A stretch of DNA of 64,000 bases from an uncultured Lachnospiraceae bacterium. GTDB taxonomy: Bacteria; Bacillota; Clostridia; Lachnospirales; Lachnospiraceae. Below the pieces are notes generated by a model. That model saw only the letters and a list, made by a program, of their open reading frames with translations, was not told the origin of the DNA and searched no databases. Below are positions 51,201-59,697 of this stretch, piece by piece (positions within the stretch are counted from its first letter, which is position 1; each line of letters starts with the position of its first letter). Location of the stretch: NCBI GenBank assembly GCA_934394565.1, contig CAKRQV010000014.1, forward strand, positions 1-64,000, given 5' to 3'. A program made the position numbers and the translations under genes.

Positions 51201-52133
51201 ATGAAAAGTGTAACATTAAGCAAGCTGGCAGAGGCTGTACAGCTGACAAATGTGACGCCGGAGATCAATACGGACGAGGTGAAGATCACACTGACAGAAA
51301 TCAACCGTCCTGCTCTGCAGCTGACCGGTTATTATGAACATTTTGAGGCAGAACGTGTACAGATTATCGGCTATGTAGAGTATTCTTATCTGGTCAATCA
51401 TCTGACAAGAGAAGAAAAGGTCAAAGCCTACGAGGAATTTGTCTCCAAAAAGATTCCGTGTGTTATCTTTACTACACAGGTTGTGCCAGATGAAGATATG
51501 CTGGCACTGGCAAAAAAATACCAGGTACCGACCTTTACTACGGATCGTACGACATCTCACTGTATGTCCGCCATTATCCGCTGGCTCGGTATCCAGCTGG
51601 CACCATTTATCTCCATCCACGGTGTACTTGTTGATGTATACGGCGAGGGTGTCCTGATTATGGGTGAGAGCGGTATTGGAAAAAGCGAGGCTGCCCTGGA
51701 GCTGATCAAGCGAGGCCATCGTCTCGTCAGTGATGATGTTGTAGAGATCAGCCGCATCAGTGACAATGAGCTGATCGGTTCCGCACCGGATATCACAAGA
51801 CATTTTATCGAGCTTCGTGGTATCGGTATCATTGATGTCAAGACTCTGTTTGGTGTAGAGTGCGTTAAGGATACACAGTCCATTGATCTGGTTATTAAGC
51901 TGGAAGAATGGGACAGAGATAAAGAGTATGATCGGCTCGGTATCGAGGAAGAATATACAGAGATTCTTGGCAATAAGGTGGTATGTCATTCTCTGCCGAT
52001 CCGTCCTGGTCGTAACCTGGCTGTGATCGTAGAGTCTGCAGCTGTCAACCACCGTCAGAAAAAGATGGGTTACAATGCGGCAAAAGAACTGTACAAGCGT
52101 GTACAGGCAAATTTATCCAAAAAGAGAGAGTGA
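51201..52133 (+). CDS. hprK: HPr kinase/phosphorylase
   Basis: 310 residues. The N-terminal HPrK domain (1-130) is followed by the kinase domain with Walker A GESGIGKSE (about 154-162), LVSDDVVEI, and the family signature LRGIGIIDVKTLFG (about 211-224). It phosphorylates HPr on Ser46 when glycolytic intermediates are high and removes it when they are low, controlling sugar uptake and catabolite repression with CcpA. The ATG follows AGAGGAG. The glucokinase gene begins 5 bases after its stop, a common firmicute pairing. Confidence 0.97.
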   Translation: MKSVTLSKLAEAVQLTNVTPEINTDEVKITLTEINRPALQLTGYYEHFEAERVQIIGYVEYSYLVNHLTREEKVKAYEEFVSKKIPCVIFTTQVVPDEDMLALAKKYQVPTFTTDRTTSHCMSAIIRWLGIQLAPFISIHGVLVDVYGEGVLIMGESGIGKSEAALELIKRGHRLVSDDVVEISRISDNELIGSAPDITRHFIELRGIGIIDVKTLFGVECVKDTQSIDLVIKLEEWDRDKEYDRLGIEEEYTEILGNKVVCHSLPIRPGRNLAVIVESAAVNHRQKKMGYNAAKELYKRVQANLSKKRE

Positions 52134-52137
52134 GAAT

Positions 52138-53082
52138 ATGAAAAAATATGTATTCGGTATTGATGTAGGTGGCACAACCGTAAAATGCGGTCTGTTTACA
52201 GCCGATGGAGAAGTGCAGGATAAATGGGAAATCCCTACAGATACAGCAGACAATGGCTGTCGTATTTTAAAGGATATTGCAGATACGATCCTTGCAAAAT
52301 GTGAAGAAAAAGCGATTGCAAAAGCAGAAGTTTCCGGTATCGGTATCGCCGTTCCGGGTCCGGTACTGAAAAATGGCGATGTGCCGTTTGCGGTAAATCT
52401 GCACTGGGGATATACAAAAGTAGGACAGATCCTTGAAGAGTATACACAGATTCCGGCAGTGACCGGTAATGATGCCAATGTAGCCGCTCTCGGTGAGATG
52501 TGGCGTGGTGGTGGCCGTGGTACGGACGATATGATTATGATCACGCTGGGAACCGGTGTTGGTGGCGGTGTTATCATCAATGGAAAGATGGTTTCCGGTG
52601 TCCATGGTGCCGGCGGGGAGATTGGACATATGTGCATTGACCCTGACGATCCGGAAAGTTGTAACTGTGGCAACCATGGCTGTCTGGAACAGAAAACTTC
52701 AGCAACAGGTATCGTACGTCTGGCAAAAGAAGCACTGGCTCAGACCAATGAAAAGACAATGTTACAGTCAGAAACTGTTACAGCAAAGGATGTTTTTGAT
52801 GCCTATGCCAAAGGAGATGGTGTAGCGGCCTCTGTGGTAGATAAAATGGCGGATTACCTTGGCCGTGCCATGGCCGTGATCGCAGCTACGATCGATCCGG
52901 AGAAATTTGTAATCGGTGGCGGCGTTTCCAAGGCCGGACAGCCACTGATTGATGCTATCGAAAAAGCCTATGCGTCTTACTGTTTCCCGGCATGTAAAAC
53001 GACAGAAATCGTTCTGGCAGAGCTTGGCAACGATGCCGGTATCTTTGGTTCTGCAAGAATGGTACTTGATGCCACTAAATAA
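52138..53082 (+). CDS. glk: ROK-family glucokinase
   Basis: 314 residues, ROK family. ATP-binding DVGGTTVKCG at the N-terminus, a GNDANVAALGE active-site region (catalytic Asp), GTGVGGGVIING, the ROK signature with EIGHMCID, and a zinc site CNCGNHGCLEQ. It phosphorylates glucose to glucose-6-phosphate. The start at 52138 is preceded by AGAGAGAGTGAG overlapping the end of hprK, so the two are co-translated. The thioesterase gene follows after 15 bases. Confidence 0.95.
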   Translation: MKKYVFGIDVGGTTVKCGLFTADGEVQDKWEIPTDTADNGCRILKDIADTILAKCEEKAIAKAEVSGIGIAVPGPVLKNGDVPFAVNLHWGYTKVGQILEEYTQIPAVTGNDANVAALGEMWRGGGRGTDDMIMITLGTGVGGGVIINGKMVSGVHGAGGEIGHMCIDPDDPESCNCGNHGCLEQKTSATGIVRLAKEALAQTNEKTMLQSETVTAKDVFDAYAKGDGVAASVVDKMADYLGRAMAVIAATIDPEKFVIGGGVSKAGQPLIDAIEKAYASYCFPACKTTEIVLAELGNDAGIFGSARMVLDATK

Positions 53083-53097
53083 GGAGGCTGACAAAAC

Positions 53098-53805
53098 GTG
53101 AAGTATACGATGGATGCCAGAGTGCGCTATTCGGAAACCGATATGCAGGAAAAGCTGACACTGGATGCGGTACTAAATTATTTTCAGGATAGCGCCGTAT
53201 TTCATTCGGAAGATGTCGGTCGGGGCATGAATGAACTGAAAGAAAAGCATCTGGTCTGGTACCTGTCTTCCTGGCAGATTTGTATAGGGGAATATCCGGG
53301 TGTATGCGAACATATTAAGGTGAAAACATGGCCGTATGCCTTTCATCAGATGATGGGAGACAGAAACCATACAATCGAGACAGATGCTGGCAAAGTCCTG
53401 ATCTGGGGCAACAGTAACTGGGTTTTGATGGATACAGAAAAACAGCGTCCTGTGCCTGTACCGGCTGCTCTGGGAGAAAACTATGGGCTGGAAGAAAAAT
53501 ATCCGATGGAATATGCCCCCCGAAAGATCCAGATACCAAAGGGCGGTGAGAAGAAAGAGCCGCTTACGATCACCAGAGCGCATCTGGATTCCAATCAGCA
53601 TGTGAATAATGCCAGGTATGTGCAGATCGCAGAGGAGTATATTCCCGAAAACTTTCCGATCCGGGAACTTCGTGCAGAATACAGGCGGCAGGCGAGAAAG
53701 GGAGATGTGTTTTATCCCCTGGTGACCGAGCATGAGGGAGAGTGGATCGTCAGTCTGGATAATGCCGAGGGGCGGCCGTATGCAGTGGTGGCCTTTAAAG
53801 CATAG
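53098..53805 (+). CDS. Acyl-ACP thioesterase
   Basis: 235 residues, FatA/FatB-like bacterial acyl-ACP thioesterase with two hot-dog halves. The N-terminal half has VRYSETDMQEKLTLDAVLNYFQD; the C-terminal half has HLDSNQHVNNARYVQIAEEY, with the Asp/Asn and His catalytic residues. It hydrolyses acyl-ACP to free fatty acid. The GTG start at 53098 follows AAGGAGGCTG. Last gene of the hprK-glk unit; its link to sugar control may be only positional. Confidence 0.9.
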   Translation: MKYTMDARVRYSETDMQEKLTLDAVLNYFQDSAVFHSEDVGRGMNELKEKHLVWYLSSWQICIGEYPGVCEHIKVKTWPYAFHQMMGDRNHTIETDAGKVLIWGNSNWVLMDTEKQRPVPVPAALGENYGLEEKYPMEYAPRKIQIPKGGEKKEPLTITRAHLDSNQHVNNARYVQIAEEYIPENFPIRELRAEYRRQARKGDVFYPLVTEHEGEWIVSLDNAEGRPYAVVAFKA

Positions 53806-53897
53806 AAAATTTTCACGGAATACATATGGTGAAGCCGGAAGTGGTGTGTAAAGGAGTATTGACATTGTCGATACTTCTTTTTTGTGAAGAAATATTT

Positions 53898-53960
53898 TTG
53901 ACATATGTCAGAAATAATATGCATATTTTATTGACATATGTCAAAAATAACGTGTATAAT
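53898..53960 (+). promoter_or_regulatory. DUF134 promoter with tandem palindromic operators
   Basis: TTGACATATGTCA occurs twice, 53898-53910 and 53931-53943, each with the perfect palindrome TGACATATGTCA. The second supplies the -35 (TTGACA), followed after 18 bases by TATAAT (53955-53960). A dimeric regulator bound at both would block the promoter. The gene downstream encodes a DNA-binding protein, so autoregulation is likely (inference). Confidence 0.75.
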
Positions 53961-54008
53961 TCCAGTTATGGCGCTTCTACAAAAGCGCACAAAAAGGAGG
54001 AGTTTTCC

Positions 54009-54389
54009 ATGGCAAGACCGGCGAAGAAGAGACGTGTGTGCAAGCCGCCGAAATTCAACTGTTTTACCCCTGTCAGCAATAAGGGGGCAAAGGATATCTG
54101 CGTGCTGAAGGTGGATGAATACGAATGCATCCGTCTGATCGATTACGAGGGGCAGACCCAGGAAGAGTGCGCCCGGCAGATGAATCTGGTGCGGACCAGT
54201 GTGACAGCCATTTATGCCCGGGCACGTCAGAAGATTGCGGACTGTCTGGTCAATGGAAAAGAGCTCTGGATCGAGGGCGGCAATTATGAAGTCTGCGAGG
54301 GTAATTTGCCTACATGCACGCATAAAAAATCTGCGGAAAAATGCCGTCTTTGTGAAAAAGAGAAAACACCACAGCAGGAGGGCTGCTAA
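54009..54389 (+). CDS. DUF134 family DNA-binding protein
   Basis: 126 residues, DUF134 family: MARPAKKRRVCKPP start, LKVDEYECIRLIDYEGQTQEECARQMNLVRTSVTAIYARARQKI holding a sigma-region-4-like helix-turn-helix (about 35-80), and a Cys-rich tail (CEGNLPTC, CRLCEKEKTPQQEGC) that may bind metal or an Fe-S cluster. Family members often neighbour dinitrogenase-cofactor-like or Fe-S genes. Here it precedes sufC-sufB by 103 bases. The ATG follows AGGAGGAG. With the tandem operator upstream, it is a candidate Fe-S or metal-responsive regulator of itself and possibly the suf genes. Confidence 0.88.
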   Translation: MARPAKKRRVCKPPKFNCFTPVSNKGAKDICVLKVDEYECIRLIDYEGQTQEECARQMNLVRTSVTAIYARARQKIADCLVNGKELWIEGGNYEVCEGNLPTCTHKKSAEKCRLCEKEKTPQQEGC

Positions 54390-54492
54390 ACCGGATGACG
54401 CGGGTAAAAACCATAGTCAGAATATGTAGTTTGCCTGTAACAAAGGGTTTGCAACAGAAAAAAGATTCCTGCAGGAGAAAAGGAGAGTATAC

Positions 54493-55236
54493 ATGTTAGA
54501 GTTAAAGAACATCTCTTTTGATGTGGCTGACGATAAAGGTCAGAAAGAAATCATCAAAAACTTAAGCCTGACGATTGACGACCATAAGTTTGTCGTGATC
54601 ACCGGACCAAACGGTGGCGGTAAGTCTACACTGGCCAAGCTGATCGCGGGTATCGAGAATCCGACCGAGGGACAGATTTTATTAAACGGTGAGGACATTA
54701 CGGGAAAATCTATCACAGAGAGAGCGAAGCTTGGTATCAGCTTTGCGTTCCAGCAGCCGGTACGGTTTAAGGGAATCCGTGTGCTGGATTTACTTCGCAT
54801 CGCGGCTGGAAAAGAGCTGTCGGTGGCGGATGCCTGTCAGTTCCTGTCGGAAGTCGGACTTTGCGCAAGAGATTATGTCCATCGTGAAGTCAATGCCAGC
54901 CTGTCCGGCGGGGAATTAAAGCGAATTGAGATCGCAACGGTGCTGGCCAGATCCACACAGCTTTCTGTATTTGATGAGCCGGAGGCCGGTATCGATCTGT
55001 GGAGCTTCCAGAACCTGATCAAGGTGTTTGAACGTATGAGGGAGACGACCAATGGATCCATCATGATCATTTCCCATCAGGAGCGTATCCTGGATATTGC
55101 GGATGAGATCGTTGTGATCGCAAACGGTACGATCTCAAAACAGGGACCAAAAGACGAAATCCTGCCGGAGCTTTTAGGTACAGCCTCGGCGGTCAATAAC
55201 TGCAATCAGCTGGAAAAGGAGGAGAAAAAGGCATGA
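54493..55236 (+). CDS. sufC: Fe-S assembly ATPase SufC (SmsC-type)
   Basis: 247 residues, ABC ATPase without membrane partner. Walker A GPNGGGKST (about 38-46), Q-loop FAFQQPVRF, signature LSGGELKR, Walker B SVFDEPEAGID and switch His in ISHQE. It drives cluster assembly on the SufB-like scaffold. The downstream gene overlaps by four bases. Only C and B genes are present (no sufD, sufS or sufU here), matching the two-gene minimal SMS system described for anaerobes. Confidence 0.95.
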   Translation: MLELKNISFDVADDKGQKEIIKNLSLTIDDHKFVVITGPNGGGKSTLAKLIAGIENPTEGQILLNGEDITGKSITERAKLGISFAFQQPVRFKGIRVLDLLRIAAGKELSVADACQFLSEVGLCARDYVHREVNASLSGGELKRIEIATVLARSTQLSVFDEPEAGIDLWSFQNLIKVFERMRETTNGSIMIISHQERILDIADEIVVIANGTISKQGPKDEILPELLGTASAVNNCNQLEKEEKKA

Positions 55237-56153
55237 TCGACGAGATTCAGAAGAGAATACTGGAAGAGGTAGCTGACCTCCACAGCGTACCGGAGGGTGC
55301 TTACAATATCCGTGCCAACAGTAAGATGGCTGCCCGGAACACAACAGCCAATATCGATATCATTTCCAAAGAGGACGGCAGCGGTATCGACATTAAGATC
55401 AAACCGGGGACAAAGAACGAGAGCGTGCATATTCCGGTTGTTTTAAGCCAGAGCGGTTTAAAAGAGGTGGTATACAACGATTTCTACATTGGCGAGGGGG
55501 CAGATGTCGTGATCGTGGCTGGCTGCGGTATCCATAACTGTGGTAATCAGGATTCCCAGCATGACGGTGTGCATCGTTTCTATGTAGGAAAGGGAGCAAA
55601 GGTTAAATATGTAGAAAAACATTACGGCGAAGGTGATGGAGAGGGAAAGCGTATCCTGAATCCGGGCACGGAGGTGTATATGCAGGAAGATTCCACGATG
55701 GAGATGGAGATGGTACAGATCCGTGGTGTGGATTCTACGGTGCGTGATACGAAGGCAGAGCTGGCCGCAGGCGCAAAGCTGGTGGTCAGAGAACGTCTGA
55801 TGACCCATGGCAATCAGAAGGCTGAGAGCATGTACAGCGTGGAATTAAACGGTGAGGGAGCCAGTGCAGATGTAGTGTCCCGTTCAGTAGCCAGAGATAA
55901 TTCCTGGCAGAAGTTTGATTCACGGATCATCGGTAATGCACCGTGCAGCGGACATACGGAATGTGATGCGATCATTATGGATAAGGCGAAGATTCTGGCG
56001 GTTCCGCAGCTGGAGGCGAATGATCTGGATGCAGCGCTGATCCATGAGGCGGCGATCGGTAAGATTGCGGGTGAGCAGATTATTAAGCTGATGACATTAG
56101 GACTGACGGAGGCAGAGGCCGAAGAGCAGATTATTAATGGATTCTTAAAATAA
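55233..56153 (+). CDS. sufB: Fe-S assembly scaffold SufB/SufD-like (SmsB-type)
   Basis: 306 residues, shorter than classical SufB (about 470) and matching the beta-helix core of the SufBD family. Conserved parts: VVIVAGCGIHNCGNQDSQHDG (interrupted; about 90-110, Cys/His-rich), GKGAKVKYVEKHYGEG, and near the end CSGHTECDAIIMD and AIGKIAGEQIIKLMTLGLTEAEAEEQII. It would act as a homodimer scaffold with SufC in the cytoplasm. It overlaps sufC by four bases with AAAGGAGG upstream; a strong terminator follows. Confidence 0.94.
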   Translation: MIDEIQKRILEEVADLHSVPEGAYNIRANSKMAARNTTANIDIISKEDGSGIDIKIKPGTKNESVHIPVVLSQSGLKEVVYNDFYIGEGADVVIVAGCGIHNCGNQDSQHDGVHRFYVGKGAKVKYVEKHYGEGDGEGKRILNPGTEVYMQEDSTMEMEMVQIRGVDSTVRDTKAELAAGAKLVVRERLMTHGNQKAESMYSVELNGEGASADVVSRSVARDNSWQKFDSRIIGNAPCSGHTECDAIIMDKAKILAVPQLEANDLDAALIHEAAIGKIAGEQIIKLMTLGLTEAEAEEQIINGFLK

Positions 56154-56160
56154 GAAAAAC

Positions 56161-56195
56161 AATGCGAGGGAGCGGCAGAGCCGTTCCCTCGCATT
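56161..56195. terminator. Bidirectional terminator between sufB and bioY
   Basis: AATGCGAGGGA.CGG / CCG.TCCCTCGCATT, loop CAGAG. It sits between convergent stops only 47 bases apart. Confidence 0.85.
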
Positions 56196-56199
56196 ACAT

Positions 56200-56751
56200 T
56201 TACTGGATGATTTTGCGAAATTGTGGGATGATCTGGGCTGCAACGATGCATTTGACCAGATCCAGCGGGATGAACGGTACAAAACCGGTGGCAATACCCT
56301 GGGTCAGTGTCAGACCGTTGACACCCATCAGACGGAACATACCGATGGCATCGATCAGTACTGCACCGAGGATAGCTACCAACGTATAGCGCAGACGATT
56401 ATACTGTTTACCGCAGAGTGCCGGAAGCAGCAGAGCTACGAACGGGAAGACTACGGTGTATCCGCCGTACGGCATCAGAAGATAAGCGATACCAGAACCA
56501 CCGCCGATGAAAACCGGCAGACCAATGATGCCCAGCAGCATCCAGACAAGGACGATCAGAAAAGCGTCCAGAGACGGGAAAAGCAGGGCAATCAGGATGA
56601 TCACGAAGTTCTGCAGGGTAATATGGGGAGCTCCCGGCAGAGGTAACGGGATACTGATGTAGGCGGCGATGCAGATGATCGCAGCGAACAGAGCCATGGT
56701 TACCAGACGTTTGGTGGTAAAACGGGAGGTTGTTGTCGTATTTGTACTCAT
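56200..56751 (-). CDS. bioY: Biotin ECF transporter S component BioY
   Basis: 183 residues, six membrane helices, BioY family. Diagnostic: AAYISIPLPLPGAPHITLQNFVI (about 30-52, interrupted by no gaps), GLPVFIGGGSGIAYLLMPYGGY (about 76-97) and the C-terminal FVPFIPLDLVKCIVA. It binds biotin and works with a shared ECF module; no A or T gene is adjacent, though an unrelated dedicated module occurs at 35016-37741. Minus strand, GGAG before the ATG. A BirA-type operator overlaps its promoter. Confidence 0.95.
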   Translation of the reverse strand: MSTNTTTTSRFTTKRLVTMALFAAIICIAAYISIPLPLPGAPHITLQNFVIILIALLFPSLDAFLIVLVWMLLGIIGLPVFIGGGSGIAYLLMPYGGYTVVFPFVALLLPALCGKQYNRLRYTLVAILGAVLIDAIGMFRLMGVNGLTLTQGIATGFVPFIPLDLVKCIVAAQIIPQFRKIIQ

Positions 56752-56794
56752 GAGTTTTCTCCTTTACAAATCATAATGTATTGCGAACGTGCTT

Positions 56795-56847
56795 AGTATA
56801 TCGTCTGCATGATGAAATGTCAACTAAATAATTTCAAAGGTTAACAA
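56795..56847 (-). promoter_or_regulatory. bioY promoter with BirA-type operator
   Basis: On the minus strand: TTGACA (56823-56818), 17 bases, TATACT (56800-56795). Overlapping the -35 is TTGTTAAC-N15-GTTGACAT (56847-56817), which fits the firmicute BirA box TTGTTAAC-N14/15-GTTAACAA with two differences. Biotin-loaded BirA would repress bioY. Confidence 0.85.
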
Positions 56848-57051
56848 TAGATGGCGGTTGACAGAAAAATGGTAACATGTGAAAGCTATACCGAAGGACA
56901 GTGATGTGCTATACTGGCAGAGTAAAGCTATGGACAGAGCATCGTCCGTTATATCCGTGGAATCCGGTTGCTTTGGACTATCCGGACAACAGAATCTGCG
57001 GGAAAAACTTCAGAGGATAAGACACGGGAAGATAAAGGGAGGCATTCCATC

Positions 57052-57948
57052 ATGGAGTGGTTGGATGAAGAAGGGATTGGAAAATCCCTGCAAAAGGAAA
57101 TAGAGAAGTTCAGGGCAGCGTATGAAGGAGAGCCATTGCCTGCAGATCGTTGTGTGGCAGAAAAGCCACAGTTTCATTATTATGGAAAGGATATTATGGA
57201 AAAGGCAGTCTGCGCCATACTGGCAGGTAAGAATCTTTTGCTGGCGGGGCCGAAGGCTACCGGTAAAAATGTGCTGGCAGAGAATCTGGCCTATATTTTC
57301 GGCCGGCCGTTCTGGAACATTTCTTTCCATATCAATGTGGATGCAGCATATCTGATCGGTACAGATACGTTTGACGGGGACAAGGTCGTGTTCCGGCCGG
57401 GACCGGTCTGCCAGTGCGCGAAATATGGCGGCTTCGGGATTCTGGACGAGATCAATATGGCAAAGAATGAGGCCATGGCCGTGCTGCATGCGACACTGGA
57501 TTACCGGCGGGTACTGGAGGTGTCCGGTTATGAACGGATTCATCTGCATCCGGCTGCCAGATTTATTGGCACAATGAACTATGGATATGCCGGTACCAGA
57601 GAATTGAATGAGGCTCTTGGCTCTCGATTTGTGGTGCTGCAGATGCCAACCATCCAGGAAAAACAGCTGGATAAACTTTTGAAGCGGGAGTATCCGGAAA
57701 TGAGCCACAGTATGGAAAAGCAGCTGGAAGCTATTTTTTATGAACTGGATGAAAAAGCCGTGAGTGCGGAGATCAGTCCCCGGGCCGTGGATCTTCGAGG
57801 ACTTCTGGATGCAGTGGCTCTGATGCGCCTTGGCATGGTACCGCTCGAGGCAATGGATATGGGTATGACAAATAAGGTGTTTGATCCGGTGGAACGTTCC
57901 ATTGTGCATGATGTGATCGCAGCGAGGATACCAAAAGCATGGAAATAA
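57052..57948 (+). CDS. MoxR/CbbQ-type AAA+ ATPase
   Basis: 298 residues of the MoxR-related AAA+ group that act as metal- or cofactor-insertion chaperones with VWA proteins. Walker A region GPKATGKNVLAENLA (about 71-85) is atypical because the usual Thr/Ser after GK is Asn. Walker B GFGILDEINMA, sensor I GTMNYGYAGTRELNEAL with an Arg finger candidate, and SPRAVDLRGLLDAV (sensor II) are present. ATG 57052 has AAAGGGAGG; an upstream in-frame ATG at 56968 has no site. It overlaps the VWA gene by ten bases. Confidence 0.88.
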   Translation: MEWLDEEGIGKSLQKEIEKFRAAYEGEPLPADRCVAEKPQFHYYGKDIMEKAVCAILAGKNLLLAGPKATGKNVLAENLAYIFGRPFWNISFHINVDAAYLIGTDTFDGDKVVFRPGPVCQCAKYGGFGILDEINMAKNEAMAVLHATLDYRRVLEVSGYERIHLHPAARFIGTMNYGYAGTRELNEALGSRFVVLQMPTIQEKQLDKLLKREYPEMSHSMEKQLEAIFYELDEKAVSAEISPRAVDLRGLLDAVALMRLGMVPLEAMDMGMTNKVFDPVERSIVHDVIAARIPKAWK

Positions 57949-59684
57949 GAAAAGTGCAGCAAAAAAGAGCCTGCAATATGGTCTGGACAGCTGCGGGACA
58001 GTATGGTTTTGAGCCCCAGTATCTGTTTTTCCAGATGGATGATGAGCCATCCCTATATCTGAACACGCTGGAAGGTCTGGGGTACAGCTGTATGAAACAG
58101 GATATCCTGCTTCCCTTTCTTAAAGGAATCGAGATCGGCAAAGATCCGGATGTCTACAGGTATTATGTGCAGCTGATCTTAGAACAGGCCGTTTTTTTGC
58201 GGATGAAGGACAGTCGGCCGGCACTTTTGGCTTTGCGGGAAGAGTATGCCAAACATCATCTGACAGAACTTCGTCTACCTGCCAGATATCAGGATATGAG
58301 TGAACAGCGTCTGGTGTTGCTACATTGGTATCGTGTTACGGGAAAAAATCTCGAACCTTTTACAAAACGTGAACTGGAACTTGCCGGTGATATGGAGACA
58401 TTGGCTGAAAAAAATGCAAAAGACCAGGATGATGAAGCTTTAGTAGAGGGAATCAAAGAGCTTTTGTGGCGGTATTATTATTACCGTTTTACGAAAGTCA
58501 GAGAATCGGAAAAGACAGCTTTCGTGGGTGCCGGACTTCTGATGGTATTGCTGGGAAAATTGTTTCACAGTGAGTTTCGTCTGAAAACAAAACAGGATAA
58601 AACAGGAGATACGACGGCCGGGGGCGGTCATCTGAAAATTTTGTGGAGACATCTGCTGAACCAGACAACGGATGCCGAGGATGCGGCTTTTGTGCAACAG
58701 ATTTTTGGCGACTGTATATTTGATGAACAGCAAATGGGAAAAATTGAAGCTGAATACTGCGTGGGTTACCACACCTTGTGTCATTTGTGGTATGCCGGGG
58801 CGCAGCCATTGTCAATGGGCAAAGACACAGATGCGCAGTATGGAAAGGAACAGAAAGAACAGCTGGAGCGAAATCTTTCCTATTACAACAGCAATCGCAG
58901 ATATTTTGAGCGCTGTATCCTGCAGATCACAGATCATCTCAAATATGCATTGGAGACAAAGCAGGAAGCAGATATCGTACATTCCCTCCAGGGACGGCTG
59001 GATGCCGGTGCTGTATACCGGATACATGCGATGCATGATCTGGCGGTATTTCGCAGGGAGATCACAGAACCGTCACCGGAGATCTGTGTGGAGCTTGTGC
59101 TGGACGCCTCAAGTTCCCGCGTGCAGGAGCAGGAAAGTCTGGCGGCACAGGCATATATCATCACACGGAGTCTGATGAACCTGCAGATCCCGGTGCAGGT
59201 CATAAGCTTTCGCAGCCAGAGAAGCTATACGATCCTACAGCGGTTAAAGGGGTATGAAAGTACGGATAATGCGGACGGAATTTTTTCTTTTTTTACCGCG
59301 GGAAATAACCGGGACGGGCTGGCCCTGCGGGCGCTGCAGCCGCTTTTTTCTGAAAACGGGGAGAAGGGAAAAAAGAGGATTCTGCTGGTACTGACGGACG
59401 CTGTAGTACTGGATTTGCAGAAAGCGTATGTGCCGGGCACATTTTCCAGAGGACAGGAATACCAGGAAGCACTGGCGGCAGAAGACACGAGGGAAGCCAT
59501 ACAGATGTTACGGAAACAGGGTATCCGTGTGGCAGCCATTTTCAAGGGCGGCAACTATGCGCTGGAGGATCTGAAGACCATCTATGGCAGCGCCTTTGCC
59601 CGGATTCGCGAAATCCGTCAGCTGCCGGAGGCAGTGATAGGGCTTTTACTGAGAATACTTGGCGAGTTAAAGGAACAGGGATAA
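57939..59684 (+). CDS. VWA-domain protein paired with MoxR ATPase
   Basis: 581 residues. The N-terminal two-thirds is helical and poorly conserved (several Trp/Tyr-rich segments); the C-terminal von Willebrand A domain (about 380-570) has the metal-ion adhesion site VLDASSS (D-x-S-x-S, about 389-393), a conserved Thr region (TAGNNRDGLALRAL) and VLTDAV. NorD/CbbO-type partners look like this. It overlaps the AAA+ gene by ten bases and precedes an antiporter by 13. The pair probably remodels or activates a client protein; the client is unknown. Confidence 0.85.
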   Translation: MEIRKVQQKRACNMVWTAAGQYGFEPQYLFFQMDDEPSLYLNTLEGLGYSCMKQDILLPFLKGIEIGKDPDVYRYYVQLILEQAVFLRMKDSRPALLALREEYAKHHLTELRLPARYQDMSEQRLVLLHWYRVTGKNLEPFTKRELELAGDMETLAEKNAKDQDDEALVEGIKELLWRYYYYRFTKVRESEKTAFVGAGLLMVLLGKLFHSEFRLKTKQDKTGDTTAGGGHLKILWRHLLNQTTDAEDAAFVQQIFGDCIFDEQQMGKIEAEYCVGYHTLCHLWYAGAQPLSMGKDTDAQYGKEQKEQLERNLSYYNSNRRYFERCILQITDHLKYALETKQEADIVHSLQGRLDAGAVYRIHAMHDLAVFRREITEPSPEICVELVLDASSSRVQEQESLAAQAYIITRSLMNLQIPVQVISFRSQRSYTILQRLKGYESTDNADGIFSFFTAGNNRDGLALRALQPLFSENGEKGKKRILLVLTDAVVLDLQKAYVPGTFSRGQEYQEALAAEDTREAIQMLRKQGIRVAAIFKGGNYALEDLKTIYGSAFARIREIRQLPEAVIGLLLRILGELKEQG

Positions 59685-59697
59685 GACAGGAGGATAC

